Source: Phaeotremella fagi (lineage: Eukaryota; Basidiomycota; Tremellomycetes; Tremellales; Phaeotremellaceae). Taken from it: a stretch of 64,000 bases of DNA. Positions 46,983 through 60,002 of the stretch are shown piece after piece; the first letter of the stretch is position 1; every line of letters starts with the position of its first letter. The stretch is taken from positions 186,001 to 250,000 of the forward strand of contig BCHU01000001.1 in NCBI GenBank assembly GCA_001599715.1, given 5' to 3'. The notes beneath the pieces are model-generated. The model was not told where the DNA came from, searched no databases, and saw only the letters and a program-made list of their open reading frames with translations. A program made the position numbers and the translations under genes.

Positions 46983-48136
46983 CTATCTTTTCCTTCCATC
47001 TGATCTACGAACAATTTCTACAGTAGAAGCGGACTCTCCTTTTTCATTCTGGTTTTGACTACCAGGCGTGGCAAACACAGTAGGTATCCAGGAGCTAGGA
47101 TCGTAGTTGTACGATTCTGAGGACGTTTTGCTAATCAGACAAAGTGCTAGGAATGGATGTAAGTTTTTGAAGTTTCCTCGCAATCAAAAAACGGTTTACC
47201 AATCGATGAAGTGAAAATCAAGAAAGCACCATATCCAGTCATAAGATGCCAGTAAGCATGACCTGCAAACATGAGCATGACTTTCATTTCACACCAAAAG
47301 ATGACTCACCTTCTACTAAGAATCCCCAAACTCCCAAAAGTTCTCGTACAGATCTCAGTTGATCACAGAACACGTTGTCGATATTCCAAATAGCGAATCC
47401 ACCAGCGAATACAATGATTCCCTGAAGAATCGTATTGATGATCTGCTGTTTCTTGGGATTTGATTTATCCAATTGGTTAAGTAGGTAGGCGTTTCGGACT
47501 AAACCTGAGATGAGAATTGTTGCGAAAGCGACTTGATGATAGACTGGATTTGGGGCGTAGGTACTAGGTCATGTCAGTCCAGGACTTGGCATTGGGTGAG
47601 GTACTCACTACGACAGTGTAACGACGACGTCCCATACTAGAACTAACAATGGTGCAAACTTTCCTCCTCTGAATTCGAATGTCGGTAAAGAATCAAAAGT
47701 AAGATAAGTTGACCAAGAAACGACGTAGATCTGGATAAATTGAGTTCTGAGCCTGGGTGATCGCACATACCATTGGTAACTCGTCCATTAATTGCCATTC
47801 CCATCGTAGACTAGCATGGAAACCGAAACTTCCAATCCCAACCAGAGCCAGACCGAGATAGCAAAGGGCGTATCTGGTCGGCACGCCTCCATAATACGTT
47901 GCTAAGAAGCCATATAACGATAAAGCGATCGTTGGGACGTTTGTTAAGGTGTTGATGAATTCTGCTATATACGGTGTATGGGAGTAGTTGATTTCACACC
48001 AATCAATTGTAGAGGTGTGATTGCCCCAATCTAGCGAGATGATTAGTCAGAAATTAGCGAGAATATTGTAAGGCCATGGCCAGGACTTACAACCATAATT
48101 GATTTGATCACCTCGAAGACCATCGAATGCGCCCAT
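46983..48136 (-). CDS. YPC1: Alkaline ceramidase
   Basis: Integral membrane hydrolase that releases sphingoid base from ceramides in the ER/Golgi (Ypc1/Ydc1 in yeast, ACER in animals). The protein starts MGAFDGLRGDQINYGYWGNHTSTIDWCEINY, whose WG..TSTIDWCE part is the family signature (quoted in parts). The conserved GSFGFHASLRWEWQLMDE supplies metal-binding His and Asp, and EGHAYWHLMTGYGAF carries the two late histidines. Seven membrane helices are apparent. An intron after TSSI joins a polar tail ending IVRRSDGRKR. Several other introns of usual size are present. The symbol covers a single homologue of the yeast pair. Confidence 0.93.
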
Positions 48137-49117
48137 CCCTATTCTCTGACAAAAAGTTCAATCTGAAGTTGAAAATATCCAAAAATAGTTGTCGAAGGAA
48201 AACAATCCCCTTCGGTCTTCGGTGAGCTCGGTGAAGGTTGCAAGAAGCTTCTTCTTCTTCTTCTTCTTCTTCTTCTTCAGTGTTTTCTAGATTGATGCAC
48301 AGATAAAACCTTGTGCGACAAAGAGTAGTTTGAATCAACAAGTCAGCTTCTGAAAGTTAGAATATCCTGGCCTTCGGGACACGGTATATAATTTTGAAAG
48401 GAGACGGATGACAAATGAGAAGGTTCGTTCGAATAGACCCACGGCCGACCTCCACATTGTGTACCATTACACATGTTAGGATCTAAGGATCTAGGATCCG
48501 AAATGAGAGGGTGAAGCATCCCTCCGAGGAGACACTTTGAAGGAATAGTAGTAGTATGTGCAGGCAGATTGTAGAGGGCACACGTCGACCAGCGAAGGTT
48601 CGGGTGCTTTACGATTACGTTCTGCATCCGGCCCTGAGCTTATTCATGTTTCACTCAAATCCAATTCCTCAAAGAAGGAAGGTGTTCACATCGCTGGGAA
48701 GAGCTACTTGGAAAAAGCATTCATCGACGTAATCAAATTGACGTAAACCACCATGTCAGCTGCTTCTTTAAGGTTCTGCATACGACACTTGGACTTGAGG
48801 AAGGAAGCGCAAACTTGTACAAGACTGAATGTAAGGTTTAGGACGTTAACTCTCTGGCGCTGGTATAATTCATCAGCTTCGTGGACCTGTCAAGGTTGAT
48901 CATTTCAGAGTATTCAGAGTATTCATTATCTTCAGTATGTTATGTTATCATGACTTTTCCTCGCCCTCGACCTTTAGAAGCTTTTGAAATGGTGTATGGA
49001 AATTTCAGCCTCACAAGTGACATCCCACGTGCCATAATGTCAGGCTCATCCTCACTTTCTTCGATGTTTTTCATCAGAAATAGAGTTGAAAATCTCTTGA
49101 GATTCTATCCATAGGAA
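48137..49117. other. Intergenic region between ceramidase and the NOSIP-like gene
   Basis: About 980 nt, divergent, so it carries two promoters. It contains a (CTT)n microsatellite (48248-48278) in the ceramidase leader. A 94-codon ATG-started minus-strand frame (48343-48627) and a few plus-strand frames occur, but none shows a domain, splice signals or codon pattern that would make it convincing. Confidence 0.5.
48248..48278. repeat. (CTT)n microsatellite, about ten units
   Basis: Uninterrupted CTT repeat; on the minus strand (GAA)n. It lies about 110 nt upstream of the ceramidase start, probably in its leader or promoter. Confidence 0.9.
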
Positions 49118-50239
49118 ATGACTCGTTCTCGTAGGTTGATCTATCTTCAATGAACAACATCTCTGACCCATCTACTTAGACGCAAGGAACAACACCACTC
49201 AATCAACTCTAACGCACTATGAACGTTCCCTCCTTCGAAAAGAATCCGGACCCAAAAGAATAGGTCAAGATTCCTTCAAACCCCTCGACTCCTGTAATCT
49301 CTGTTTATCGAAGGTAGTAGAACCTCAATCCTGCAACAAGGGACACATATACTGTAAAGAATGTGTCATCTCCAATTTGATAACCCAAAAAGCCGGTATC
49401 GAAGCTCAAAAACGTGAAATGTCACGATGGGAGGAGAACGAAGCCAGAGAACGTGAAAATGAAAGATTGAAAGCAAGAGAACGTGTGGTCTCGGATTTCG
49501 AGAAGGGGATGGGACTGGGCTCAGGAGTCGGTGGCAGGATACGATTGGATGTTGAAAAAACCACTTCCAGTCATGGTGATGGGAAATTCAATTTGGACAC
49601 GAATTCAGTTGAGAGGATTGCGAAGGAGGCTGAAGAGAAGGCTTTGAGATTGTTGGAAAAGGAACATGTGGAAAGTAGGAAAGCTAAATTGGCGGCGTTT
49701 TGGTTACCTACGTTAGCACCTGAGGCTGCTCCTTTGGTTCCAGTTAAGGATATAAAACTACAGACATCGTGTAATGTCGGTGGTAGTGTTCATCCACTTT
49801 CGTAAGTACAATCTGGTGGAGTCAAGCTTATTTTAGTCGTAAAACCCTTCTCCCAGTGATTTTCACTTATCCACCAGCATCATCCAACACGACAACACTG
49901 TCCAAAGAGACCAAACCAATCTGTCCATCTTGTAGTAAAGAACTATCCAACAACACCCCTTCTTCCCTTCTATCCTCTAGAATAACAACGACGTCAGACG
50001 AACCGAAATCAAAGAAACAGAAGAAAGACCTCAAGGATCTACCTTACACTTGTGGACATGTTATCTGTAAGACATGCGTGGAAACTGTATGTCTCCCGTC
50101 GAAACGATGTCCCGTTTGCGATGGTGATGTTAGTGATCAATCTGGTGGTGGGATTATTGATTTGGGTAAAGAAGGAACTGGGTATGCTGCTGCAGGTGGA
50201 GCTGAGGTTAACAAGGCAACGTTAGCTTTTAGGGTTTAA
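49118..50239 (+). CDS. NOSIP: NOSIP-like RING/U-box protein
   Basis: Homologue of nitric oxide synthase-interacting protein, a nuclear E3-ligase-like and spliceosome-associated family; fungi lack the animal NOS partner, so the name is historical. Three exons: ATGACTCGTTCTC, then from the acceptor near 49180, then from about 49858. The joined N-terminus MTRSHARNNTTQS matches the MTRHxKN opening of the family. A split U-box has its first half in DSCNLCLSKVVEPQSCNKGH...CKECV. A long charged helix with EAQKREMSRWEE follows, and a second zinc/U-box half TCGHVICKTCVETVC...RCPVCDGDV is at the C-terminus. Length about 340 residues, slightly above the human protein. Convergent with SKI3, 62 nt apart. 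Confidence 0.88.
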
Positions 50240-50301
50240 GTGAGAGTTGAGAATCAAAAGATTATGTACAATTGATTTCATGTACAATTATCTATTATTA
50301 T

Positions 50302-53300
50302 TTATTCCTCCGCCTCCGCTTCTGCCATCACTTTTCTTCCCCAAGCCAAAGCTTCCCAATTTTCTTCATCCCAAGGACAAACCATCGCACTCTTCTGCAA
50401 AGAACCCAAACCCCCTTCCTCACCATCAGTCAACAAAGCCATTCCCTTCATTCTCAAACTTTCACTAATTTCCTCACAACTTCTCAACCCAGCGTTCCCC
50501 TGGTTCTCCAAAAGAGCCGAAGCATGATCCGAACGACCACTGGCGATCAACATTTTCGAATATCGATTGAGTAAAGACGAATTCTTGTGGGCTAGCATTG
50601 ATGATTCCAAGATTTGGAGTGCGTCTTCGATCCTGCCTTCGTACAAAGCTTGTGAGGAGAGGACAATATCTGATAACCCTTTAGGATCTTCTTTCAACCT
50701 TCTGATAACCGGTTGTGAAGACAATTCTGATGTGGCGGCGTCCAAGAGATCTTCGTCGGATGTTATAACAGCGATAGCGGCAAGTGTCGATATAACCTTG
50801 ATAGAAGGAGTTTCGTGGGAGAGACTAAAATATGTCAGAAAGGGAACATGAACATAATACCCAATTGCTTACCACTCCATTAAATGACCCTTTGCAACCT
50901 CTTTAGCATCCTCCCCACCTAAACCCCAAAGAGTCCTAGCCAGCAGAACAGAGATTTCCTCCCCATAAACCAAATCGTTAATCTTCGAAGCTTCGTCCAA
51001 ACTAGTCTGGAAAGCTTCCAGCGAAGCGTCAACATCCCCAAGCCAGAAGAAACACAACCCTTGACCCAATTTACTCTGAATTTTAAGGTGAGTCTCATCA
51101 CTCGATCCAACAAGTTCCCAACAATCATTAAACGATTTCAAGGATTCTTGATAATTGCGATTCGTCAATTGAACTCGACCCAAATTGCATAACGCCGTTG
51201 AATATTTTGATTCAATGGCTAGATTCTCGGTTTTTTCGAATTCTTCTTCGTATAGTGAAGCGGCTTTTTGTAACGCATCGGCAGCTTCTTGGATTAAACC
51301 TAATCGTTCACAGATCAACGCGTATAGATGGACTGCAGAACTATCACGAGGCTTTTGATGACAGTAGTGACGTAAAGCGAAAGCTGGTTGAGTGAGGTTC
51401 GACAAGTCAAGGTCGTTTTGGAGATACGGTAAGAAGGACGTGACGGCCATTGCAAGGTCCGCTTCGAGCTGAACGGTTAGTGACATTCAACATTGCACCC
51501 ACCAAAGATCCAGCAGACAACGTGACAGAATGAGCTAAAAGCGCTTTCGCATGATCTTTATCTCCGTTTCTTTCAGCTAGCAATCCTTGACCTAACCAAC
51601 TTCTAGCATAATCAGGATCAATAATCTGAGCTTTCAAGAAACAATGATTCGCAAGTTCACGATCGTCAAGTTTAAGATACAGCCAACCTAGATTAGCCCA
51701 AACCACGGGATCCTACTTATCAGCACAACAAGATAATCATACTCACCTTTGAATAAAGTTCTAAAGATACTACAAAGGCGTGTTGAGCGATTTGTTCACC
51801 TGCAGCAGAGCAGATTACACCCAAAGCGTTCCACAGCCGTTCATCCCCCGCGTCCTTCTCTAGACCCAATCTGATAGCTGAAATGGCGTTTTTGACACAA
51901 GCCATTCGAACGTTTTCGTCGACTGTTCTCAAAGCTAAAGCTTGAAGAGCAGTTGCTAGATCGTACAGTGCTGAATCGATTGATCTTTCTTGTTTAAGCA
52001 GATGAGCTCTGTAAGCATAAGAGAAGATTGATGTTGTGAGGGTCGTATCGGTCGAGGGTCTACTTGAACTATTGAGTAGAGACGAAGCGTGACCTAAACC
52101 ACTGACGGACGATCTACGATCGGTATCATCCTCGACTAGAATTCGAATGATGGGTTCCAAAACATTGAAAGAATCCATCGCATCCTCTTGATTAGACTCC
52201 AACGAGTTTAGTTCAAAACAACCATCTCCGATGACTTTCCATGCCCAAGCACGATGAGTTTTACCAGTAGAAATAACACTCCCCGCTAGATTAATCGAAC
52301 GCTGGAAAGCTTTTCTGGACCTTTCTCTGAACCCTCCCGATGCCGTTAACCTCCCTAGAGCCAGATAAGACTCTGCGAGCGAAGCTGTAACACCGGTATG
52401 ATTAGAAACCATCTTTTCAACCTCCTCATATGCTTCGATAGTTAATTCGAAAGCACCTAATTGAGACTGAGTTTCGCCGATATAATACCTTGCCATCCAT
52501 TGTTGAGGGTCTAATTCAAGAGCATGATCGAGTGCTTTGAGAGCAGCTACATGACGACCTGATTTCAAATACGATAATCCCAGTTGAACCCAGGTTGAGA
52601 CATCTTCAGGTTCAGCTCTGAGAGCAATCTGATAAGCTTGAGCAGCTTTGGCGAAATTTTTGTAATGCTAATATCAGCTAAGATCATATTCAATACTCAC
52701 AATTTCAGTTGAACCCAGCGCCTTCCATGCCCAACCATTCTTGGGTGCAAACCTCCCGTTCGTACTCAGAACGGCTCCACCAGCAGCCCCCTCAACTCCA
52801 CCTTCACCTTCCATAACTCTAACCGATATTTGTCTGACCAAACTCCATTCATCCTGATCTGCGTAACCCGATGCTAGTCTTTTAGCAGATTCAGCTTCCG
52901 TCGCATCAAGTTCGAAAGCTTTTTGAAAACATTTCAAAGCTCTCTCTTCATCTTTCGGTTCTTTTTCTAGATAACATATACCGAGTGAAGTGAAGGAGGG
53001 TGCATAAGTGGGTAGAGCTCTCATTGAGGCCATGAACCATTCCTCGGCGTGTTGACGGGATTCCTCGTCTAATGATCAGTCTTGTCGTTTCATGTAGACA
53101 TACCTCCGATATCCCATTCAGTTCGACCTAATCTCCACCAAGCTCTAGCTCTGGCAAACGCTTCATCACCCAAACCACTTTCCCTCCCTTCCGACTTTAA
53201 TCTCTCAAATCGAGAATCCCTAATCTCCACAACACTTTCCAAAACATCCCTTCCCTCAGCCAATTTCCCTTCGTTCACCAAACACCAACCCAGTTCCTCT

Positions 53301-55368
53301 TGAGCAGCTACGATATCTTTTTCATCGCCACCTACATCTATAAGCATCTGGAAATTCCTTCTAGCTTCCGCCCAGTTTCCGGCAGCCTGGAAAATTTGTG
53401 CACGGGCGAATCTAGCTTCGATGTTTGTGGTGTCATCTTTGAGAACGATGTTAAGCAGTCTCGTAGCTCTTGGATGGTGTTTAGGAGAAAAGTATGGTAC
53501 CAGTGAGATTGCTAATGCGGTATCGAGAGAGGCTCGAGCGCTGACATTGGTTAGCTTCGTCCGTATAGTTCTCTTACAGAGCCAATGTGATCCCCCTCTC
53601 TCCTTCAACCTCTTTCAGCAGCGTTCGACCCTTTTCGGCAAACGCAATGGCGTTAGCCCAATCTTCCTCTTGAATGAATATCCGCGACATCACTCGGTGA
53701 GCGAAAATGGATTTCGGAAGTCGATCAATGAGTTTCTATACACTCAGTCAAATGTTAATCCCATCACGTACCGTCATGGATGCTACCAGCTCCTCCCTCT
53801 CTTCCTGATCTACATCTTCAGACAAGGAACCGTCCTTGCCAGCAAGTCTCCTAGCTTTACGACGCTCTTTAGCATTCATAGCGGCACCTTTACCTCTCTT
53901 TCTCCAATTTCCCTTTTTCGCTTTGGGTTTCTCAACTTCTCCATCTGTGTCTTTTTGATCTAGCGATTCCACCGGTGCTGGAAGTGGTAAATTGAATATT
54001 CGACAATAGTCATCGATGAAATCTGTCATTGGGGATGTAGGGAATGTAAGAGCGTATTTGTGTAAAAGATCGATATCGTAGTCTATGTATCAGTTTTGCG
54101 CAATCGACAATCTTACATATTGTGGGTTCATCCTTCCCTTCTAATACCCAAGCCCAACCTTCTTCAGCTCCTGGAGCTGAGATGTCGAGTAGAACGAATC
54201 CATTGGCCAGATCATCAACTTTACGTCTCGCTTCTTCTTTAGTAGGTTTGGCATGAATGATAGGTAGGAACAACGCTGGAACAGCTAGTTCAGTGTTAGA
54301 GTTGGAATCATCTGGGTTCGGTTTCGATTTCTTCTCTACCTTGACTGGTTTACTCTCGGTACCCAACGAAGCAACCAGTTTCCTCCAAAAGCCAAACTCC
54401 CTAACTTCGACATCTCGACGTACATCATCACTAACTGAAGGATGATTCCCAACTTCGCGTAACAAATCGACCATTGCCAAACCCTCATTCGAAAGGATTT
54501 CACCTTCAACATTTCGTCTGACATCTTTTTCTGTACCGGCACCAATCCTTTGTCTCCCAGCTTTAACTTTGGCTTCAATGGTTACGTGTATGAGAGCTGC
54601 TGAGCGGATGAGAATGTGTAGGAGGAGTTGATAGGATGATGATACTAGATGAAGGATGTGAGGTAGGGGAGTTGGAAGTGATGGGACTGTGGTTGGTGAT
54701 GTTGGAGGATAGGTTGGGATCGCGAAGGGAGTATACGATGTTGATGGTGGGGGAAGTGACGAGAGGAGTGGATATATAGGTGAAGAAGGGAGAAGAAGAG
54801 ACAGAGATTGATACAACTGAGCTTGTTAGTCGATAACTTCATCAGATTTACCTTTTCCTCTGGGCCATGTTCTACTCTCAAGGTCACCAAATCCTGAAGA
54901 GCTATAGCACATTTCTCGCCATCATTCCTATAAAGTCAGTGAGATCTGGCTGTTACCCACCTATTATATGAGTTCTGTACCAAAGTCTCGAACAATCTAC
55001 CAAGTTTATCCCAAGATTTATTGTTCTCGTAAAGTTTCCTCAATCCAACCAGAGCTAGAGGATGATCGGGCTGTAGCGTGAAAGCATGTATATAGCACTA
55101 CACGTTAGTGTGCTGTCAATTCAAAGAGCACTCACCTTCTCAGCTTCATCAGTCTTGCCGACATGAGTTAAAGCTAAACCGCGAAACACCAATCTAAAGA
55201 TGATCAGTAAAAAGTAAACGATCAAAGTAGGTAGATTTACACTTGAGCAGCTTCTGGTTCGTTTTTATCAAGTGTTTTCAACAGCTGGGTAGACTCATGA
55301 AGAGCAGCTTCATGATCTTTAGATTCCAAATGTGATTTGATAGATTTCAGAGCCTTCTTGGTCGACAT
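50302..55368 (-). CDS. SKI3: Ski complex TPR subunit Ski3
   Basis: Scaffold of the cytoplasmic Ski2-Ski3-Ski8 complex that feeds mRNA to the exosome for 3'-5' decay. The protein, roughly 1,450-1,500 residues in a dozen exons, starts MSTKKALKSIKSHLESKDHEAAL and is built of tetratricopeptide repeats throughout: LVGLRKLYENNKSWDKLGRLFE, APSFTSLGICYLEKE, ALKALDHALELDPQQWMARYY (shortened) and VWANLGWLYLKLDD. The order and the two-arm layout with a polar, Lys-rich insert (about 53800-53960, KAKKGNWRKRGKGAAMNAKE) fit Ski3/TTC37. The stop is TAA at 50304-50302. Exon edges are approximate; the family call is strong. Confidence 0.92.
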
Positions 55369-56242
55369 TGGTTATTTAAAAGCTGCTAATTGGTGGTTTG
55401 AACGACGAAAGTGAAACAGAGAAAGAAAGGAGATGGATATCTGATGGTAGATTGCTTTTGACCTTTTATATGGTATACTGTGTTGTGCTATCCTTGGTAT
55501 CTTGCTGTGTCTAGGATATCTTTGCGATGCAAGTTAAGATATTAATGCTGTTGGATGCTATTTTCGTTTCGCTCCATCGATCGAATTTGAATTTGCGGGG
55601 AAACTCTAACAAGGGAAGAAGGTTTTAACCATCTACCATCTACATTCAAATCCTATCTAGCATCTATCTTCTATTCATACCATATCTCACCCCCTAGACT
55701 CTCCTCTAGTAGACAGAACATATCCCTTGAGTATCTTATATCATCTTGTTTCCTAATTCGAACCAACCTTTGTCATCATCTTGTGCATATCCATTCATCA
55801 ACACCACAAATCGTAGAAAGGTAAACTAGAGATAGTAAGTTCCCCCCCTATTCCTTGTTGTCTTCACTTGTATCCTTTCATGAAGGTTCAAACACGTCAT
55901 ATTAAAGGATCATTTCTTTGACGTATCGATGGATACCAGAAGATTGACCTTCTTGCGATGATCTGTTCAACAAACATTTCAGCTAACATCTCAAAAGGCT
56001 AACGACGATCATCCCATCGTACCAAACCCCCACCGTCCTTCCTAACGTCCTCGTGTCCTTCAGTACAGTGTTCAACATCACATTGGATTACCACAGCAAT
56101 ACCTACCATCAACCATCAACTAGCAACACGCTATAACTGCGTAATTAGGAATTTCTGACTCGACGATATTCACACGTTCATCTCATACTTCTATTCATGG
56201 TGTAGAAACACCACAAGTCTACCCAACAACTAACGGCTTACT
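55369..56242. promoter_or_regulatory. Divergent region between SKI3 and the PAS-kinase gene
   Basis: About 870 nt with no supportable gene. The right part is probably a long leader of the PAS-kinase mRNA. It contains a minimal upstream frame ATG-GTG-TAG at 56197-56205, about 40 nt before the main ATG, which could lower translation. A run of seven C near 55843-55850 is present. Confidence 0.45.
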
Positions 56243-59200
56243 ATGGTGGTGATAGCCTTGGAGTCACATAGTTTTCAAAAAGACGCAGAAACCTCAACTT
56301 TACCAAATGAGTTGGAGCCTACACAAGCCAATTCAAAGTTCAACTTTGAATCAGCATCTTCGCCAACTCCTATAACACCTCCTGTCTCTGGAACCACCTT
56401 CGATCATCAAAATGAGGACAACGTGCCAGAAGCTGGACCGTCGACTCTATTCTCACCACCAGGATCAACCAGAAATATCCCACCTCCGCCCAATCCACGA
56501 AGACATAGATCAGGAGTCTTGATGCAGAGAGTCAGGGCTCATTCTGGCGGTCATGCAACGTCTAACCCTATGAAGATGTCTAAAAGTTTCGGAGAATTAA
56601 CTTCCATGGGTCTAGGAATGTCTAGCATGATAACGACCTCATCTGGGAAAGAAAAAGATGAAGGAGAAGGTGACGATGAAGCTGATCATGATCTAGATGG
56701 AGAGGAAGAGTCTGATCAATTTAACGGATATGAAAGAAAGAAACGATTTGTCAGTGATGGCTGGAGACGAAGAACTTTTGATGAGAACGATAATGAAAAT
56801 GGAGTTTGGGATAATTCGTAAGTGAAGAATTCCTGTTCATAGACTCACGTCTAGGGCACGTTTTTACCATCATATGCATTCTCGACCTGCGTCCCGAACG
56901 GCTTCCAGATCAAATTCACCGGAACGATCCCCTCAATCACCACCTCACTCGAAGAATGCTCCGACTCCACCTGAGGCTTCACCAATCTTCGTCAGAAGGA
57001 ATTTGACGCTACCGAGCGCATCTCACAATGGTTCGACTCTATCGACATCTCTTTCACCTAACCATCACTTTTTACAGACCCATCTTCCACCAGCTTTCCC
57101 ACATTCTACTTCTCTAGTTTCGTCTCCTGAAGCTTCATTGTTGGATGCACCTGGCTCTCAACACCATATGGTGATATTAACACCGACGACGCAAGAATGG
57201 AGAGAGTTGAAGGAAATGGGTAGATTATCCGGTGAAGATATTGATTCAGCTTCAGAAAGTTCTGGGGAGAGTTACGATTTGAACGAAAGACGATCGAGTG
57301 TATCCGAAGACAACGATAATAACATTCCCTCGGGTTCATCTAGTCTTTTGCTGCGAACTGAGGTGGAAAGACCAAGATTACGGAAAACATCATTATCGGC
57401 TGATTTCTTGGAAGCTGAACATGATCATACACCTGATCCAGGATCTGATGTCTCTAAACCAACAACGTTGTCAGCTACTCCAGATCGACCCTCATTTGTC
57501 CCCGTCATCATCGCCCCTAGTCCGATCATGGTTGATGAACCAAGGGGACCATCGTATGGTGATTTATTGACTTCGCGGATCAATGATCAAATCGTTTCAC
57601 CGAGTGACGACTTGAACGAAAAGAAACAATTCGGATTCAACGTTGAAGATGGTGATGACAGAATTATCAGTTTCCCTGATGACAGTCCAGCTCGTTTCAA
57701 TTCAATCGGCCGCAAAGAATCACTTCGAGCTTTGAAAACAAGTACAGATGAGAATACACCTCGAGCGAAGACGAAACGGGAACTAGAGAGGGAGAGATTA
57801 TTCAAAATGGTAGATGAGGAATATGCCGCTGAACAGCATGATCCTTCAGCTTCGAAGAATGGAAGTTATGGTGTTAGGGAAATTGGTTCGGGTGCTGGAT
57901 TAGGAGCTAGACCTAGTTCAGCGGATGCTGTTCTTCAAGGTCGTTCAATCTCTGGATCGTTCGGTAACGATGATCTGAAATCTAAATCAACGACTTTACC
58001 TGTGACGTCCAAATCACCTCCGGTACATTTGTCCCCTACTCAACCTATGAAACCTTCTCCGCTCCAGGCATCACCGATGACGAGTTTCGATAATCTACCG
58101 TCACCTGCTGAAAGTCCTGATTCGGAGACTGAACCGTCATTGAAACAAAAAACACCCTCGTTGGCCTCTCAAACATCACGTTTCGATTCTATCAGACAAT
58201 ATTCTCGAGCATTATCTTCGCATCATAATTTGTCACCTAGAAAAACCTCCATAACGCCATTGACAACAGCACGTGCACCCGAAGGAATAGTTTCTGCACC
58301 ATCTTCTCCACCTAGATCACCAAGAGTTCCACGTCGTAGAGATACAAGTCGAATTTCTTTGGTTGCAGGTAGAGTAGTTCAACCATTCGCCTACCCACCG
58401 ACGACGGCTTTACCTCCAGGTGTGAACCCAACTTCATCAATCTTGACAGCCAAACCCTCGCTCCAATCGTTCTCTCCATTCAAATCACCAACTTCCCCAT
58501 TTGGAGCAGTTAAACAATTGGAACTCGGTTCGTCGTCTTTATCGCCTTCGCCTCATCCACCTCATTTCCCACGATTCGATTCGACAATCTCGTTTGCTCC
58601 TTCTACTGGAGCACCTAGTGAGTGTGGTACACCGACCAGTGAGACTGCTGGTGGTGTTGGTGGAAGGGGAATTGATGATTATGTAATTTTGAAAGAAGCT
58701 GGTAAAGGTGCTTATGGTTTAGTGATGAGAGCAAGAGTGAAAGGTCCAAAAGGGGAGCCTGTGGGAGTGAGTAATGATATGCTGTGGTTTATGAGATACT
58801 GACACATCCTAGGACGAAGTGATTATCAAATATATTATCAAAGCTAGAATATTGGCGGATTGTTGGAAAAAGTGAGTTTCATCTTAATCATGGCTGACGT
58901 TATAGGCACAAAGTCTTGGGACCTATACCTGTGGAAAGTGAGTTCATCTGCAAACAAAGCTAACCCACAGTTCACGTCATGGATCAACTTCGTCATCTCA
59001 TCTATCATACCCCACCAGTTCCTCATCCATGGGATCCCTCTCGTCAAAAAGCACAAAAAGTAATTCCCCCCACACCACTTTCACCGTTACCCTCCACAAA
59101 TTCACCTAAACCGCCACTTGTGCATCTCAACTCTCCACGAACAAGTTTGATTTCGACTGATGGATTGAATACTCCCGATTCGGTCGCTTCAGAGAATAGC

Positions 59201-60002
59201 TTAACTGGATATCAAGCTTTACAGACTCAAAAGATACTGGCTGCTGAGACTAGGGGTTTGGTGTCTAGGGGTCATCCGAATATTTGTAAATTACTCGATT
59301 TCTTTGAGGATAGGGAGTTTTATTATTGTGAGTTAGAGCTTAGTGGAAACGCTAATGCGCTCAGTGGTGATGCCAAGATTTGGAACTGGAGTCGACTTAT
59401 TTGATAGAGTCGAATCTCAGCCTGAAGGCCTTGAACCTTTCGAAGTTAGATCTCTCATCGGTCAATTAGCAGACGCCGTTCGATTCCTACATCTAAACGG
59501 GATAGTTCATCGTGATATTAAAGATGAAAACGTTATACTGGACGGTCAAGGACGATGTCAACTTATCGATTTCGGTTCAGCAGCCCATTGGAGACCTGGT
59601 AAACGATGGGATACATTCTCCGGAACACTTCATTACGCCTCACCAGAGATCTTACGAGGTGAAATGTACGGCGGTAAAGAGCAAGATATCTGGGCATTAG
59701 GTGTCGTAGGCTACGTACTACTAGTTGGCGAAACACCTTTCAGTGATTTACCAGACGAGGTCATCGAAGGTCTGATTAAAGATTCAAGAGCTGAAGTGGC
59801 TTTGGAAGATCGATGCGGTGGTATACATTTCGATGAGGGGATGGAAAAAGATGGTGGGGGGAGATTGGGTGATGCGGCAGATTTGATACGACGATGTTTA
59901 GAAATGGAAGTTGGAGATCGACCACCAGCTGAAGCTCTTTGTTCACATAAATATTTGAAGGGTGAAAGTGGTTGGACGGGTTTCAAGGGTTGGATCAAAT
60001 GA
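56243..60002 (+). CDS. PSK1: PAS-kinase homologue (Psk1/PASK family)
   Basis: Nutrient-responsive CAMK-group kinase; in yeast Psk1/2 phosphorylates UDP-glucose pyrophosphorylase and translation factors. Six exons (56243-56817, 56855-58766, 58813-58871, 58906-58937, 58971-59327, 59365-60002) give 1190 residues. The first 800 or so are serine/proline-rich. The kinase domain has GKGAYGLVMRA, VIIKYIIKARILADCW, VEIHVMDQL, LVMPRFGTGVDLFD, HRDIKDENVIL, LIDFGSAAHW and GTLHYASPEIL. VIIKY...IPVEIHV is diagnostic of PASK. A polar insert of about 70 residues sits between helix C and ICKLLDFFED. I see no clear PAS domain in the N-terminal half. The 32-nt exon is needed for the frame. Confidence 0.87.

Noticed and set aside
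48108..48341. Minus-strand frame with a run of glutamates
   Set aside because: The run is just the (CTT)n microsatellite read in one frame; it overlaps the leader of the ceramidase gene and has no homology.
48343..48627. 94-residue minus-strand ATG frame with several Cys
   Set aside because: No signal peptide, domain or splice support; within a divergent promoter region. Left out for lack of evidence.
53421..53963. 180-codon plus-strand frame
   Set aside because: Antisense to conserved SKI3 exons and crosses their introns; an open frame by chance.
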